From Salvator merianae (Eukaryota > Chordata > Lepidosauria > Squamata > Teiidae): a stretch of 64,000 nucleotides of DNA. Location of the stretch: contig QVOM02000021.1 in the NCBI GenBank assembly GCA_003586115.2, positions 10,740,248 to 10,804,247 of the forward strand, read 5' to 3'. The notes under the pieces are model-generated. The model was not told the DNA's origin. It did no database searches and saw only the letters and a list, made by a program, of their open reading frames with translations. Position 1 is the first letter of the stretch. Each line of letters starts with the position of its first letter. Of the stretch, positions 36,326 through 48,516 are shown one piece after another. The position numbers and the translations under genes are program-made.

Positions 36326-37389
36326 AAACCAAACCAAACAACGTAAAAGGCACGCAATAAAGTAATAGCCTGAAAGTAGGGAGGGAAATCTGTACCTTTA
36401 GCCAAAGGCAATGTTAAATAGGTGCATCTTTACTGCTCTCCTAAAGATGTAAAGTGAAGAAGCTTGATGTACCTCAAGGGGAAGAGTGTTCCACAATCTG
36501 GGAGCCACCACTGAAAAGGCTGTATCCCGAGTGCCCACCCCTTTAGCTATTGAAGGCGGTGGTAGAACCAGGAGGGCCTCATCTGCAGACACGGGCGGGC
36601 CTCATCTTAAGGCACGGGCGGGTTGATATGGGAGAAGATGCTGCTTTAGGTATTTGGGGCCCAAGCCATTTAGGGCCTTATAGGTTAAGGTTAACACCTT
36701 GAAATGGGCTCGGTGGCAAATTGCCAGCCAGTGCAGATCTTTTAAGATCGGCATGATATTCATCCAGCCAGCCATTCTATTTAGCATTCTGCACCATTCA
36801 GTTGCAGCTTCTGAACCATCTTCAAGGGCAACCCCATGTAAAGCGTGTTACAGTAATCCAATCTGGAAGTTACCAAAGCATGGATTACTGTGGCCAGATT
36901 GTTTCTATCCAGAAGGGGTCGTAGTTGGCGAACCAGCTGTAGTTGGAGGTATGCATTCTTGGCCACCACCTCCACCTGAGTTTCAAGTGTAAGCGTAGAA
37001 TTCAAGAGTACACCCAGATTTTACACCTGCCCTTTCCAGAGCAAAGCAACCCCATCAAGGGCCAGATGCCTTCCAACTTCATGGGACTGAGACCCTGTGA
37101 CACACAGTACCTCCGTCTTGTCTGGATTCAACTTCAATTTATTGGCCCTCATCCAGCCCATTACTGCTTCAAGGCACCTGTCCAGCACTTCAACCACCTG
37201 TCCTGATTCAGATGGCACAGATATGTAGAGCTGGGTGTTATCAGCATATTGATGGACATCTCACTCCAAATCTCCTGGTGACCTCCCCCAGTGGCTTCAT
37301 ATAGATATTGAAAAGCATGGGAGATAAGATTGACCCCTGAGGAACTCCACACCTGAGTTCTTGATGCACGACCGTGCCCAATGAGTTGG

Positions 37390-37689
37390 GTGCAAATGAA
37401 GAATTTCAGACAAAGCTGAGGGAAAAGGGGGCCACCATTCCAGATAGACCAAAGGCTCTCTGGAAAGTCCCACTTTTTATTAGAGTTTCAAACAAAGGAG
37501 TATAATTACAAGCTATAACACCTGGATCCAGGAACTGCCCAACACAATCATGCTATCACACACACACACACACACACACACCTGTAGCTGCATTCAGCTG
37601 AAAACACTCATCTCTCTCAGCTCTCTCCACCAAGGCAGCCCCTCCCGGATCCTGGCATACATTCAACAAAGGTATTAGTTTTCCCCACA
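37390..37689 (-). mobile_element. Probable solo LTR inserted in a CR1
   Basis: The CR1 sequence breaks at 'gcccaatgagttg' and resumes at 'agttctcaagatg', leaving AGTTG/AGTTC as a possible near-5-bp duplication. The insert runs TG...CA; on the minus strand it starts TGTGGGGAAAAC and contains an AATAAA signal (reverse of 'tttttattag' near 37471-37480). It includes a (CA)n tract. No retroviral coding sequence is present. The edges are tentative. Confidence 0.55.
37557..37581. repeat. (CA)n microsatellite
   Basis: About twelve CA units inside the LTR-like insert. Confidence 0.95.
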
Positions 37690-38854
37690 AGTTCTCAAGA
37701 TGACGAGCAGGAATCTCCCACAACTACCTTCTGGAATTGACCTTAGAGATAGGAGTGGAACCACCGTAACACAGTGCCTCCAACTCCTAAAGTCCATAGT
37801 CTCTCCAGAAGGATATCATGATCAGTGGTGTCAAAAGCTGCTGAGAGATCCAGGAGAACCAAAAGAGATGCATTCCCCTTGTCTTTCTCCTGGAGAAAGT
37901 CATCAAGTAGGGTGATCAAAGTGGTTTCTGTCCCATAACCAGATCTGAAACCAGATTGAAATAGGTCTAGATAATCAGCTGCTTCCAAACATGCTTGTTG
38001 TTGAACAGCTACGGCCCTCTCTAACACCTTGCTCAAAAGTGGTATGTTGGCCACCAGGTAATAGTTGTTTAAATCATCTCGATCCAGGGAGGACTTCTTG
38101 AGGAAGGGGCCATACCACCATCTCTTTAAGAGCCAGCGGGACCACCCCATCTCTCAAGGAGGCATTTACTACTCCCTGTACCCACCCGGTCATACCCTCT
38201 TTGCTAACTTTTATCAACCAAGAAGAGCAGGGATCTAGAGGGCATGTAGTAGGTCGAACCCTAGCAAGCAACTTGTCCACATCCTCAGGCCGCAATAATT
38301 GGAACTGATCCAAAGTAACTGGACCAGACGGTACTCTGGACACTTCCTCTGGATTATTCTCAATGGTGGCATCCAATCCCCCACGAATCTGAGCACCTTT
38401 GCCCTCAAAGTGCCTTGCAAATTCATCACAGCAGTTATTACAAGGCAACTGCCCTTGTTTTCTTGGGCATTTATAAGGCCATTTACTACTTGGAAGGGCT
38501 CTGCTGGACAGCGACTTGGGGACACAATGGTGGCGGAGAAATAAAAATTTTTTGTTGCCATCATCACCACATGATAGGCACGATAATGTATTCTAGCCTG
38601 TGTTCGGTCAGATTCATGGCAGGATTTATGCCACCTGCGCTCTAGCTGTCAACCTTCCTGTTTCATTGCCCGTAACTCTGCGGAATACCAGAGTGCATTA
38701 TGGGCTCCACAGGTATGCTGAGGGTAGTTGGGAGCAATCATGTCCGTGGCGCTGTTCGTCTCCTGATTCCAGAGAGAGACCAGAACCTCGGCAGGAACGT
38801 CATCCATGTCAATCAGAAAATACCCCAGAGCGTCGCAGGCTTAATCTATGAAAC

Positions 38855-38920
38855 TTCATGCTACCAATTTCTTTCTCTCTGTAGTCTCTAAGGTGCTATT
38901 AAACCTTGTGGTTTTCTCCC
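38855..38920. repeat. Dispersed-repeat arm, inverted relative to 36140-36196
   Basis: 'ttctctctgtagtctctaag' followed by 'gtgctattaaacc' is the plus-orientation form of a common repeat end; see 36140-36196. Confidence 0.55.
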
Positions 38921-38924
38921 AGAA

Positions 38925-39609
38925 CTGTTGTCTGAGGGTCCATGTACTGGGAAGCCTATGCTAAATAAGACAGTGATCAAAATGTACAAGCTGAGCACAA
39001 ATTGAGCACAAGATACCCTCTGGCCTGATATTAGGATCAGGGCCTCAGAAATTTTGTGCAGATTTTATAGAGACTAAATTTGGCTGTACGTGAATTTTGG
39101 GCAAATGTGTGTAGAGATTGTAGGACACTGTATGAATATTACACACCATTTACTGTTTTCATAAGAGCCTTCTACCCAAAACAGATCACTGTGATAGGGC
39201 ACTAAGCATGATCTTACTAATCCTAGTTTATTCTTTGGGATTGGTATTTTGGTCTGTGTGGAGTATTAAAGAACAGAAATTAAAAGAGTTGATAGCTAGA
39301 ACACTGTAGAAGTACACTATATGCAAAATGGTGACTACTTGAAGTATTTTCTGTCAGCAGAACAAATTAGCTGTCAGAACACCACAGAAGAGTTTACAGT
39401 GCAATCCTAGACTTGTCTACTTCAAAGTAACTCCCATTTAGTTCAGTATACTTTTTACTTCCATATAAATATTATAGATCTGTGCCTCAGTAAGTTTCTA
39501 AAGCTAGAAATAAATGTACTCCTGTATATACTTGATATATGTTGAAATAACTGTGACACAAATGATAGGATAATGATGGGTAACCCAGGGAAAACATGAA
39601 CTCGGTGTG
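38925..39609. other. Intron 6 sequence, little recognised
   Basis: Mostly unrecognised. The phrase 'acagtgcaatcctagacttg' followed by 'aagtaactcccatttagttc' at 39397-39445 resembles a common squamate dispersed repeat. Confidence 0.4.
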
Positions 39610-39612
39610 TAG

Positions 39613-40031
39613 GGGCTTGTTCGCACTTTTATTGCTAGCAAGCATCAAAGCTGCTTGCTAACAAGTGTTTCTGTCCTTTGCAGAGGCCCGAGCGGCTGGG
39701 AGCAGCTCCCAGTAAAGTGTGTTCGCACTTACCATGCCTACTGTGCTGCGCGCAGCTACCAGGCCTATGTGATCACCTGATCACGCCTACATGCATCTGT
39801 ATGCTGTGTTGTGCTGCTCTGGCAGTTGCCATGGCAGTGGCTGGATGCTTCCTGGCCACTGCCATGGTATGGAACAAGCAAGGCTACAAGCTTTCGCACT
39901 GCAAATGTTAGTAACCTGCTGCAAGTATGTAACATGGCCACTCAGTGGGGATGGTGTGCACGCTGCATGGTCAATACCTCCTTAGAATGGGATAATTATC
40001 CCATTCTAAAGTAGTAAGTGCGAAAATGCAC
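39613..40031 (+). mobile_element. Harbinger-like MITE, 419 bp, target duplication TAG (copy C)
   Basis: Left end GGGCTTGTTCGCACTT, reversed right end GTGCATTTTCGCACTT. TAG flanks both sides (39610-39612 and 40032-40034). A perfect 28-bp palindrome centred on TAATTA lies at 39982-40009, 22 bp from the right end. The interior block 'gttgccatggcagtggctgg' is shared with the copy ending at 48998. Orientation is set by placing the terminal palindrome at the right. No coding capacity that I can defend. Confidence 0.88.
39982..40009. repeat. 28-bp perfect palindrome at right end of copy C
   Basis: TTAGAATGGGATAA is followed directly by its exact reverse complement. Confidence 0.97.
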
Positions 40032-40034
40032 TAG

Positions 40035-41787
40035 GTCAAGGAAAAAGACCAATTTTGTAGTAAACGAAGTTAGAAAATAAGCTTAAAAAAAACACTATTG
40101 CTGGCTTCCTCTAACATCCTCACCCTTTCTTCCTTTTTCTTTAGCGTGTTTGTTACAAGAATAGATAAAGTAATTTACAGTATAATCTTAAACCCACAAA
40201 CAATGAGGTGGGCTGTGGAGTCTGTTCTGCATCTGGATGACTTTGTAACTGTCATTGTCAACCACTGAAAATGGGGTGACCAGGGGTTTTGTAGTAGCAT
40301 TCTTAGGACAAATCTCCTGCGAACAGTGATCTTCCGCTGCCTAGACATTTTCAGGCTGCTTGAATTCAGCAAGGCACCTAAAGAACTTACTCTGAAAGTG
40401 AAGGAAGAAGTAATTTCAATGTATTTATTTACTCCTCCACTTTTATTTCTACAGTAAATGACCCACTACTCTGCAGCCCAAAATAAAATTAGTAACAGAT
40501 GGCACATCTGCTAAACGGACAGTGCAGACCAGTTCTGGTTACTAAACCTTAAATTTGCACCATAATTTCAAATAATTGTAGACCATAGGTATTGATGTAA
40601 TTGTGAGTAACTTGGGAAATGTGTAACATATACTGCACACAAAGAACAGGAATGTAAATGTAGACGCTTTTTCAATTTGTGTGTTGTTTCCTTCGCTTAT
40701 ATCCATAAAAATATAACAATAATAGCTAGATTAGGGGGTGTCCTCACTTAATGCAGTAACTTAACAATTCCATGTGTGAATGGTCTCCTCAATTATATCA
40801 CTGTTTTTTAGTTATGCTTACTCTTTTATTTGTTTTACTGTGAACTGCTGTGAGATAAATAAGGAAAAAAGAACATGAACATGAATTTGAGGTTTCTAGA
40901 CTGGGTTTAACAAATAGTTCATCCTGTCAAAGGCTGTTGACTGGATGACCAGTTCAACAGAATAGTTCATAAAACAGAACTGGCAGTGAGAAAGTGAGAC
41001 TTTTGATTCTTCGAACTATTTTTGTAGCCATTGCTGGTCAAAATACAGTTGAGAGAAATAAAAGGCAAAACTTCAGTTAAAGTCTTGGTCCTCCACTGCT
41101 GTCATACCAGTTTTGCTGCTGCTGCTGCTGCTGCTTTTAAAAGTTGTTGTCTGGCAACTACTCCAAATTTCTTTAAGGTGGTAGGGTTTGACTTTTTATG
41201 CAGTTTTGTGCTAATGTTATCTAAAAGATCTTATTTTACCAAATCAGACTGCTTGGACATTAAATTCTGCAGCAGTGACAAGTAGCTGAGGGGTTTATTA
41301 ATTTATGTCAGCCAGGTTATGGAATGGTATTCCCAAAGAAGAACACTTGATATCTCTCTTGCTATCTTTAAAAAATGGTTATAATAATCTCAGGCATTTT
41401 AGAAGTGTTTACAGCTTGTTAAGTGTATGATATAAATTTTAGCTTATCAGCTGGACTGGAAAAGAAATAGCGGAACTGTCAGAGTATGATCTCTGTAAAT
41501 CATGCTTGCATCGTTTTACTGCCATGCTTCTATGGTGACAAAATTAATGGTTTATTTCTAAAAGAATATTAATAATATGTTTTCTGAAAGAGTCCGTATG
41601 TTTGGAAATTCACTAGACATGACGAAAGTAAGTGCTTATGAGAAGTAAGCTGGATTTTTATAGCAAAATATTGTATAATTACATACATTGTCCAAAGGCT
41701 GTATGTATCCAACTTGATTCAAAATGTTTTCTGGGTACCTGAGGAAAATCTCAATACAGTATGACATACTGTACACATTTTCCAAAA
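40035..41787. other. Intron 6 sequence; one CTG repeat
   Basis: AT-rich intron without a supportable gene. A (GCT)7 microsatellite lies at 41115-41135. Confidence 0.55.
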
Positions 41788-42475
41788 TTATTTATTTTAT
41801 TTATTTGAGTGTTTATATCCCACGCTTCACCCAAAGGTCCCAGGGTGAGCCATGACAATTAGAAGATAAAAAACATAAAACAGTTTGAACTATGCATTAA
41901 AGTATAACCTTCCTCCCTGGCAGGAAAACACTCAGAAGATGCTAAACATCAAAGGCTTGGGTGGAATGGTATGTTTTATCTAGGTACTGAAAGTATACAA
42001 AACTGGCACCTGACGTACCTTCACGGGACAACTGTTCCAAAGTCTGGGGGCTACCATAGAAAAGACCCTCTCACCTGCCACTGCCCTTCACATATCTGAG
42101 AGAGGCAGGCCTACAAGAAGGCCCTAAACATGTGATCTTAATACTCTAGCAGATCTATATGGGAGAAGGCACTTCTTCAGATAGCCAGAGCCCAAGTCAT
42201 TTAGGGCTTTATATGTTAACACCACTATCTTGAATCAGGCTAGGTAGCAAATAGGTAGTCAGTGCAGATCTTTCAGGACTGGCATGATGTGCAGTTAGCC
42301 AGAAACTTCCATCACTGGTTGAGCTGCTGCATTCTGGATTAGCACCAGCTTCTGGAGTGTCTTCAAGGGTAACCTCATATACAGTAGTCTAAACCTGAGG
42401 CTACCAGAGTGCGGATCACCATAGCCAAGTTGTCTTATCCAGGATGGGCTGAAGCTGGTGAACCAGTTAGAGATG
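41788..42475 (-). mobile_element. CR1-type LINE 3' part, decayed
   Basis: The T/A tail on the left, 'gagtgtttatatcccacgct' and 'gtcccagggtgagccatgac' mark the 3' UTR in minus orientation. The coding remnant follows to about 42475 ('cagatctttcaggactggca', 'cagcttctggagtgtcttca'). It meets a plus-oriented CR1 head to head. Confidence 0.85.
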
Positions 42476-42489
42476 GGGGTAGGCACTTC

Positions 42490-43440
42490 TGACTCTCGCT
42501 TAGCCGTATGGGCTTTATCTCTGTATGTCATCTGAATTAGGAGAGGCGGTTGAAGTGCTTGACAGGTGCTAGGAGGATGGGCGGCAATAAATTGAAACTG
42601 AATCCAGACAAGAAGGAGGTACTGTGTGTTACAGGATATCATGTTCATGACGAAGGGAGGTATCCCATTCTTGCTGGGGTTTGTTTGTTCTGGAACGGAC
42701 ACGTGTGTAATTTTGGTTGCTGTTGGACTCTGTGCTGACACTTGAAGCTCAGGTGCAAGTGGTGGCCAGGAGCGCCTATTTCCAGCTATGGCTGGTTTGC
42801 CAGCTATAGCCCCTTTTGGACAGAGCAGTCTGGCCACAGTAATCCATGCTCAGGTAACTTCCAGATTGGATTATTGTAATGCACTCTGTGTGGGGCTGCT
42901 CTTAAAGACTGTTTGGAAGCTGCAACTAGTGTAGAAAACAGTAGCTAGACTGGCACTGCTGTCTGGATGCAGTCATAAAAGAACTGCCCTCCCTGCCTAT
43001 TTACTACTGTGTCTAGTTCACCGTATTAATGTTAAGTTTTAAGACCTTAAAGAGCTTGGCCCCAAATGTCTAAAAGAACACCTCTTCCCATACAGACCTG
43101 CCTGTGCCCTAAGATCTGCTGGGGAGTCTCTCTTAGCGGTGCCATCCCCTTCAGCAGTTAAGCGGGTGGGAACACATGGAAGGGCATTTTCGGTGATAGC
43201 CCCTAGGTGATAACCCCTAGCTCTCTGAGGTGCATCAGGCACCCTCACTATATGTATTCAGATGTCTGGTGAAGACACACCTCTTTACCCTTGGCCTTTG
43301 GCTGAGGAACAGCATTCTCTCCCAACACAGGCACTATAACTGTTTTAGCTAATTTATTTTATCCATTTTTATAGTGATTTTTATTGTGACCTATCCTGAG
43401 ACCTTCAGGTATAGGCAGGATAGAAATAAATAATAACAAT
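42490..43440 (+). mobile_element. CR1-type LINE 3' part
   Basis: Plus-strand translation starts near 42540 with VEVLDRC-like text, then NKLKLNPDKKEVLCVTG (42580-42640), then a stretch of catalytic-domain C-terminal remnants. It ends with 'gacctatcctgagaccttca' and 'tagaaataaataataacaat', the 3' UTR and tail. Frameshifted; dead. Confidence 0.88.
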
Positions 43441-44400
43441 GAATCTAGAAGCACTTCCAAAATCACACACCCATTCTTTCTGGAGCAACACAACTCCTTC
43501 TAGAATTGGGTGCCCCTTAACTTCATGTACTCAAGATCCCATGACATACAGGGCGATTTTGCACTTACCAGAGAAGAACATTCTAATTAGCAGGGTTGAA
43601 GCCGGTCAAAATGGAGTCGGCTAGCTGCCATTTGTACTTGCTGGCAATGGCACAGTTTGCGAGCTGACCAGCAGGGGGAGCAGTACGAATGGGAATGCAC
43701 TGGCAGGGGAACCATAGAGCTGCATGCAAAACCATAGAGCTATGAATTTGAAGCATAGAGTTACTAATCCAAACCACAGAGCTACTACTCGGAAGCGAGG
43801 GAGCTATTTCCAAAGCTGGGTCCTCCCCGCCACCATTTCAAACCCGGAAGTGGTGTGAACGCAGCTCCCCTGATCTATACCTGATCATGCAAGTGAGCTT
43901 CAAGACTGCAATTTACTGCACCATCCTTACTCAGCTTCAGGTGAGCATCAGGTGGGCTTGGGTGAACATGAAGGCTGCTGCCGCCATTTGAAAATGCAAA
44001 GGCACCTGGCTAGCGAGTGGACAAGAACGTTCCTCTCGCAAAGTGCGAACAGGCCCATAGTATCTCTGTCTTGTCTGGATTTGAGTTTCAATTTATTCGT
44101 CCTCATCCAGCCCATTGCTTCTTCCAGGCTATAATCAACCACATAAAGTGCCTCCCCTGACTTTGGAAAGAATGGAGAGAGAGAGATGGGTATCATCAGC
44201 ATATGGATATTAAAGCGCATAGGGGATAGAACTGAGCCCTGAGGGACTCCACATGAGAGTTTCCAGTGCATTGAACACAAGTCCCCCATTGTTACTTTCT
44301 GGAGCTCACCATGGAGATAGGAAGCGAACCACTGAAAAATAGTGTCTTCAAGTCCCAGCCCCCAAAGTTGCTTCAGCAGGATTCCTGGTTGATTATTTGT
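43441..44400 (-). mobile_element. CR1-type LINE fragment interrupted by a MITE
   Basis: The minus-strand remnants include CGVPQGSVLSPMRFNIHM (near 44210-44250) and WMRTNKLKLK (near 44080-44110). The sequence 'gatcccatgacataca' at its left piece and 'gtatctctgtcttgtctgga' at its right piece are contiguous in the uninterrupted CR1 at 37085-37125, so the element at 43551-44056 inserted into it. Confidence 0.85.
43551..44056 (-). mobile_element. Harbinger-like MITE nested in a CR1, 506 bp (copy D)
   Basis: Left end GGGCGATTTTGCACTTA, reversed right end GGGCCTGTTCGCACTTTG. The flanks are ACA and ATA, and the uninterrupted CR1 reads ...catACAgta..., giving a 3-bp duplication with one later change. 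The TAATTA-type palindrome remnant GAACATTCTAATTAGCAGG lies 25 bp inside the left end, so this copy is reversed relative to copies B, C and E. Confidence 0.85.
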
Positions 44401-45084
44401 GCTTAGTGCACAAAAGGAATGGTATCGCTTCCCACTTCTACCTCAGTAAGTTATTACTGTCCTCAGTTTTGACAATACTATCTCTTTATCAGCAAAGCCT
44501 CTAAATGCAAAAGTGTGTGGATTAGTGTTCATGTGTGATTTATAGCAGAAACCAATTATGCTATAAAATTAGCCAAAGCAGAAAACCCTGTCTCATTTTG
44601 CATTTGGAAATGATCTTTCTTAGCTGAACAAGTAGTCTGCAAGTTAAGTGAAAAACTGCTTAAAAATCTCTTGGTTAATAATCAACATTTCAAATAAAGT
44701 AGTGTTCTGTTATGTGCTTCAAAATCATGCATCATTTTTAAAAAAAAGCCTTTTATTTGTTGTTAGATGTGTCAGAAATCTTGTTTACATTAGATAAGGG
44801 GATCGTGCTTAAACTTATGTCAAAATACTGTTAAACAAAAAAAAAGGAGAAACTGCTATACTAGAACATCTCACTGTGCAAGATACCACTTTTTATGAGC
44901 ACTGAAGCTGGAGAACCTCTGGAAATCAGAAAGTTTGCAGGCAGGAATTGCTTCTTTTATTCAGTATGAGCCCATAATACAAATATTTTTATTTGTTTAA
45001 CTTTGAAGACTTCATGCCACTCATGCTCTGTCTCAGTAAATGTTAGTAAAAGCTTGAATTTGTTTGTGCAGAATGTATACACAA
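44401..45084. other. Intron 6 sequence, nothing recognised
   Basis: No supportable feature. Confidence 0.45.
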
Positions 45085-45087
45085 TTA

Positions 45088-46225
45088 GGTCGTGTTCCGA
45101 CATGGCATTTAATCAGTTTACAGGCTGTCATCAGTTCCCGCTGGACCAACATGATCTTGCCTTTCTGTAGTTTTTCTGGATGAAATTGGAGAAATCCGGA
45201 CTACTTTGCATTTGGATTTAATAAGTTATCAATCGCTAGCCTGCTTTACTTTGCAATGTGAGAATGCGGAAGAAGACTATTTAGGAAGGACTGTACTTTT
45301 TGGGGGGTGTGCAGAGGGAGGGCTTCCCATTTCCTGCTGTCCAATGACAGACTTTGTGGGTGGGCAGGATTCACAGTAGTTCCTTCTGCTTCCATTATCC
45401 CCCCTTCCCCTGCTGCCAGGAGAAAAGAAAACCGTGCTTCATTTTACTTTGCTAAACAGCAGTCCTTCTCTGAAAATTAAAGGCTTTCTCCACTTCTGTC
45501 TGCTGATTAAACCAAAAAACAGACTTTGCCTGTTGGGGGTGCAGTCCTCTTCCCCCAACAAAGAACCCACTCAGTATGAGTTTTGCCATCGGCAGCACAC
45601 AGTTACATAGTGGGATATATGCTGCTGTGGATGTCTTGGGGGAAAGTGAGATAGAGTCCATTTGCCGGCCATTAACTACACTATCGCAATAATAGAGCCC
45701 CTCCCCACATTTCCCCTTCTTCACGGATCTCTCCCTGCTTTTGTGCTGCTCTTCAATTGTGCAATTGCGCAAAAGTGCAATTGCAATGGAGCAGAAATCG
45801 CCACCTGCCCTTTAAGAAGCTTTATTGTGCAGTACATGTGCTACTAGTTCTACTTGTGTAGATACAGACTGAAGGGGGAGAAGGAGCAAATGGCAAATGA
45901 CTAGTAAGACCGCCAAATGAATCCATGTTCTGAGGCAGCAGTGGGGACATATGGAAGGCGGAGCTTGACTTGCCCACCCCTGTGAAGTCAAGATTTGAAT
46001 GCTGGGACTGTAGCCAATCACTGACTGTGCAGGGAGGGGAATTTGGCGAGGGATGGAGGCAGAAAAGGTACGGTTTTCCCGTGCCAAGCACAGGAAACAT
46101 CAGTGTGAGAATGAACAAGTCCGAATTGAGTCCTTGTTAAAATACAAGTGTGGGAACGATCAGAAGATGAATTCAGTCTCATACTCTTCCGATATAGATT
46201 AAATTTACAATGTTGGACTGTGCCC
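45088..46225. mobile_element. Harbinger-like DNA element, 1138 bp, target duplication TTA
   Basis: Left end GGTCGTGTTCCGACATGG, reversed right end GGGCACAGTCCAACATTG, both followed inward by ATTTAATC. TTA lies on both sides (45085-45087 and 46226-46228). The right two thirds align with 1-754. No frame resembles a Harbinger transposase or Myb-like protein, so it is non-autonomous or decayed. Confidence 0.8.
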
Positions 46226-46228
46226 TTA

Positions 46229-48360
46229 AAGAAAAGAGAAAGTAGGATCTGAATTGGCATTCAGATTGTCAGAAAGCTATCTTGAAAAAAATGTATGAGA
46301 ACTTTAGTTATAAGGTGGGCAGTGGGCTGAAGCAAACAGATCAGTGCTTTGCAGTCTAGAAATAATTTAAAGCAGAAGCCATGAAGTAACAGAAAAATGT
46401 CACTCTGTAAGTAATGTGGGTTCCAGTAATGTGACAATTTTACAGAAAGAGAAGTAACTCTACACCTGTCCAAGGTAATTAAACTTCTGAACATCAGACT
46501 TATTTTTTAGTGTTATGAGTATTTTGTTTTATAATGTTACTTAATTTGAAGTTTTCTTTTATATAATATATTACTATTCGAGGAACGAAAACTAGGTTCA
46601 AGGTTTTGGTATAATAAGATACAGGGTTATTTTAGGAAGAGTCTTGGAAAAAAAAGTGACTCTTGCATCTCAAAAAAAATATAGTATATGCCATATTTCC
46701 AAATCATGTTCATGGAGATCCAGTTAAGAATATTATTAAAAATATAACACTGTTGGAAATACACAACATTAATAAAAGCAAAAGTATAAAATGTTTTTAA
46801 AAAGCAATGTATAAAACTGGAATAAAAATTGCTCTAGACAGTTTTTTAATGTAGGGCTCTTTTCTGCAAAAGGATTGAGGGACAGAAGTGAATGCAGTGA
46901 ATCACTGAAGTAGAATATTAAAGGTCACCTTATGTGACAATTTAATTGGTTAGGTTTACATGGAGTCTTTTGCTAGCATCCTAAGAATTGAGAATATGCT
47001 TCCCAAATTAACAAAAAACATAGTTAACAAGATTGATAATGATGTGGCAAAGAAACAAACAAAGAGGTTGTACCAATTATAAAAGAAATGAAAGTAAACC
47101 TAAAGGAAATTGAGGATGCTCAATAAAGTGGTCAATACATTTTAGAAGATAGAACTATCTTTATTCTAGGAGGTATATAGAAAGATATGATTTGGTTTGA
47201 GAATTTAAATTATAGGTTTTGTGTGTTTATCCTGAATTGTTGCCAGAATCAGCAACATATAGAAGTAAGGCACATTTTTTACATTATTGTCTTGCTAAAT
47301 TTAACACACACACCCTTCCATCTTCGTACCCAGGAGAAAGCAAGGCCAATTTTAAAGATATTTCTGTTGGTTTTGTTTCTTGGACCTGGGGTAAAGTCCA
47401 TTGCTGTGTGAGGCTGTACACATGCCTGCTCTTTCCCCACACAAAACCGTGTAGCTGCCTCTGTATTCATATCAGAAACTTTACTAACACGTCTTTTAAT
47501 TTATGTTATTCACTTTGTTTCCTTATTGCACTCCAACATGACATACCTACAGTGGTTTCTTCAAGTCTTCACTATGAATGGGGTCTCCATGGAGTCCAGA
47601 ATCACTTCATCCAAAGAGGTTCCCCCAGGATCTGGATTGATCTGATTTTTACAAAATTATTCCAAAAGCAGTATTAAAAAGAAGAAGAACTTTTTTGTGA
47701 AAAAGCTGAATACCACATTAGTTGTAGATTCTAATAGAGCAACAGGATTTATATTTTCCCTTATTGGTTAATGGATTTAGGTTTTGCTTCCTTGCATATC
47801 TCTTCAAAGTATTCTGAATAATTTCATACAAAATATTTATCAAATTCCAGAACTAATGTAGGCTGTTTAATTTTTAAACTTTCAAACTGCAGTGATTTCA
47901 TGCTGCTATGTAAATCTTGTCACTGTTATAAGAGGGCTTAGGGATTTACAGTAGAACTAGCAAAGCGTTAAAATCTTAACAGCCCATTAACTGCAGGATA
48001 TGGTCCATGAGATTTAATGGGGAGCTGTTAAAATTAGACAGAACTGTTCCAGTGTTGGGTGGTATACAAACATATAAATATTTGCTTTTCTGGTTTTAGT
48101 CATAGATTTTATTTAGAGCTGTGCTTGAAAAAAGTCTGCTTCAAGAAGTGTTGTTGTACTTCCTGTACCTTGACACTACATTTCACTAAATATAGTATCA
48201 GTTTGTGTGAAGGATTTTTGTAGAGATGTTATATGCGTAGTCATAATTAAATTACATTTTAAATTACTGTGCTACTTACTTTGCTTTACTTTTACAAATC
48301 ATGCTTGTAAACATTCCTAAGCTAAGGCATCATGCATCTCCAGACATGGGTAAAAACGTC
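46229..48360. other. Intron 6 sequence, nothing recognised
   Basis: A 152-codon plus-strand open frame at 47219-47677 has no domain I can name and overlaps other frames of similar quality; probably chance or an old repeat. Confidence 0.4.
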
Positions 48361-48367
48361 TGATTCT

Positions 48368-48425
48368 CCTGGGACTATATTGGGATTGCCACACACATCT
48401 ATGGCAATCTGAATATAGTCCCAGG
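48368..48425. repeat. Strong hairpin, 23-bp arms
   Basis: CCTGGGACTATATTGGGATT(GCC) pairs with the reversed CCTGGGACTATATTCAGATT(GCC): 21 of 23 positions match, with a ~12-nt loop. It could be a MITE end or a miRNA-like stem; expression cannot be judged. Confidence 0.9.
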
Positions 48426-48516
48426 GTAATCAATCAAAAATCTGATATATCGGCATTGCAGAAAATCCAGCAATGACCTTTGTCTGCTGACTCTTTGCGT
48501 TATCATTCCTCTTCCA

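Larger units (their letters stand above)
36196..38850 (-). mobile_element. CR1/L3 LINE, long 5'-truncated copy with insertion
   Basis: The A/T tail is on the left, with the 3' UTR containing an expanded (AACCC)10 tract (36276-36325). Minus-strand translation gives the reverse transcriptase in pieces: C-terminal part at 36398-36787 (AFSVVAPRLWNTLPLEVH, YKALNGLGPKYLKQHLLPY), 36781-37218 (LVTSRLDYCNTLYMGLP, RANKLKLNPDKTEVLCVTG), then beyond the insertion 37743-38150 (FRSGYGTETTLITLLDDFL, LLVLLDLSAAFDTTDHDIL) and 38074-38448 (the linker before the reverse transcriptase). Several frameshifts; inactive. An LTR-like insertion (37390-37689) splits it. Confidence 0.9.
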
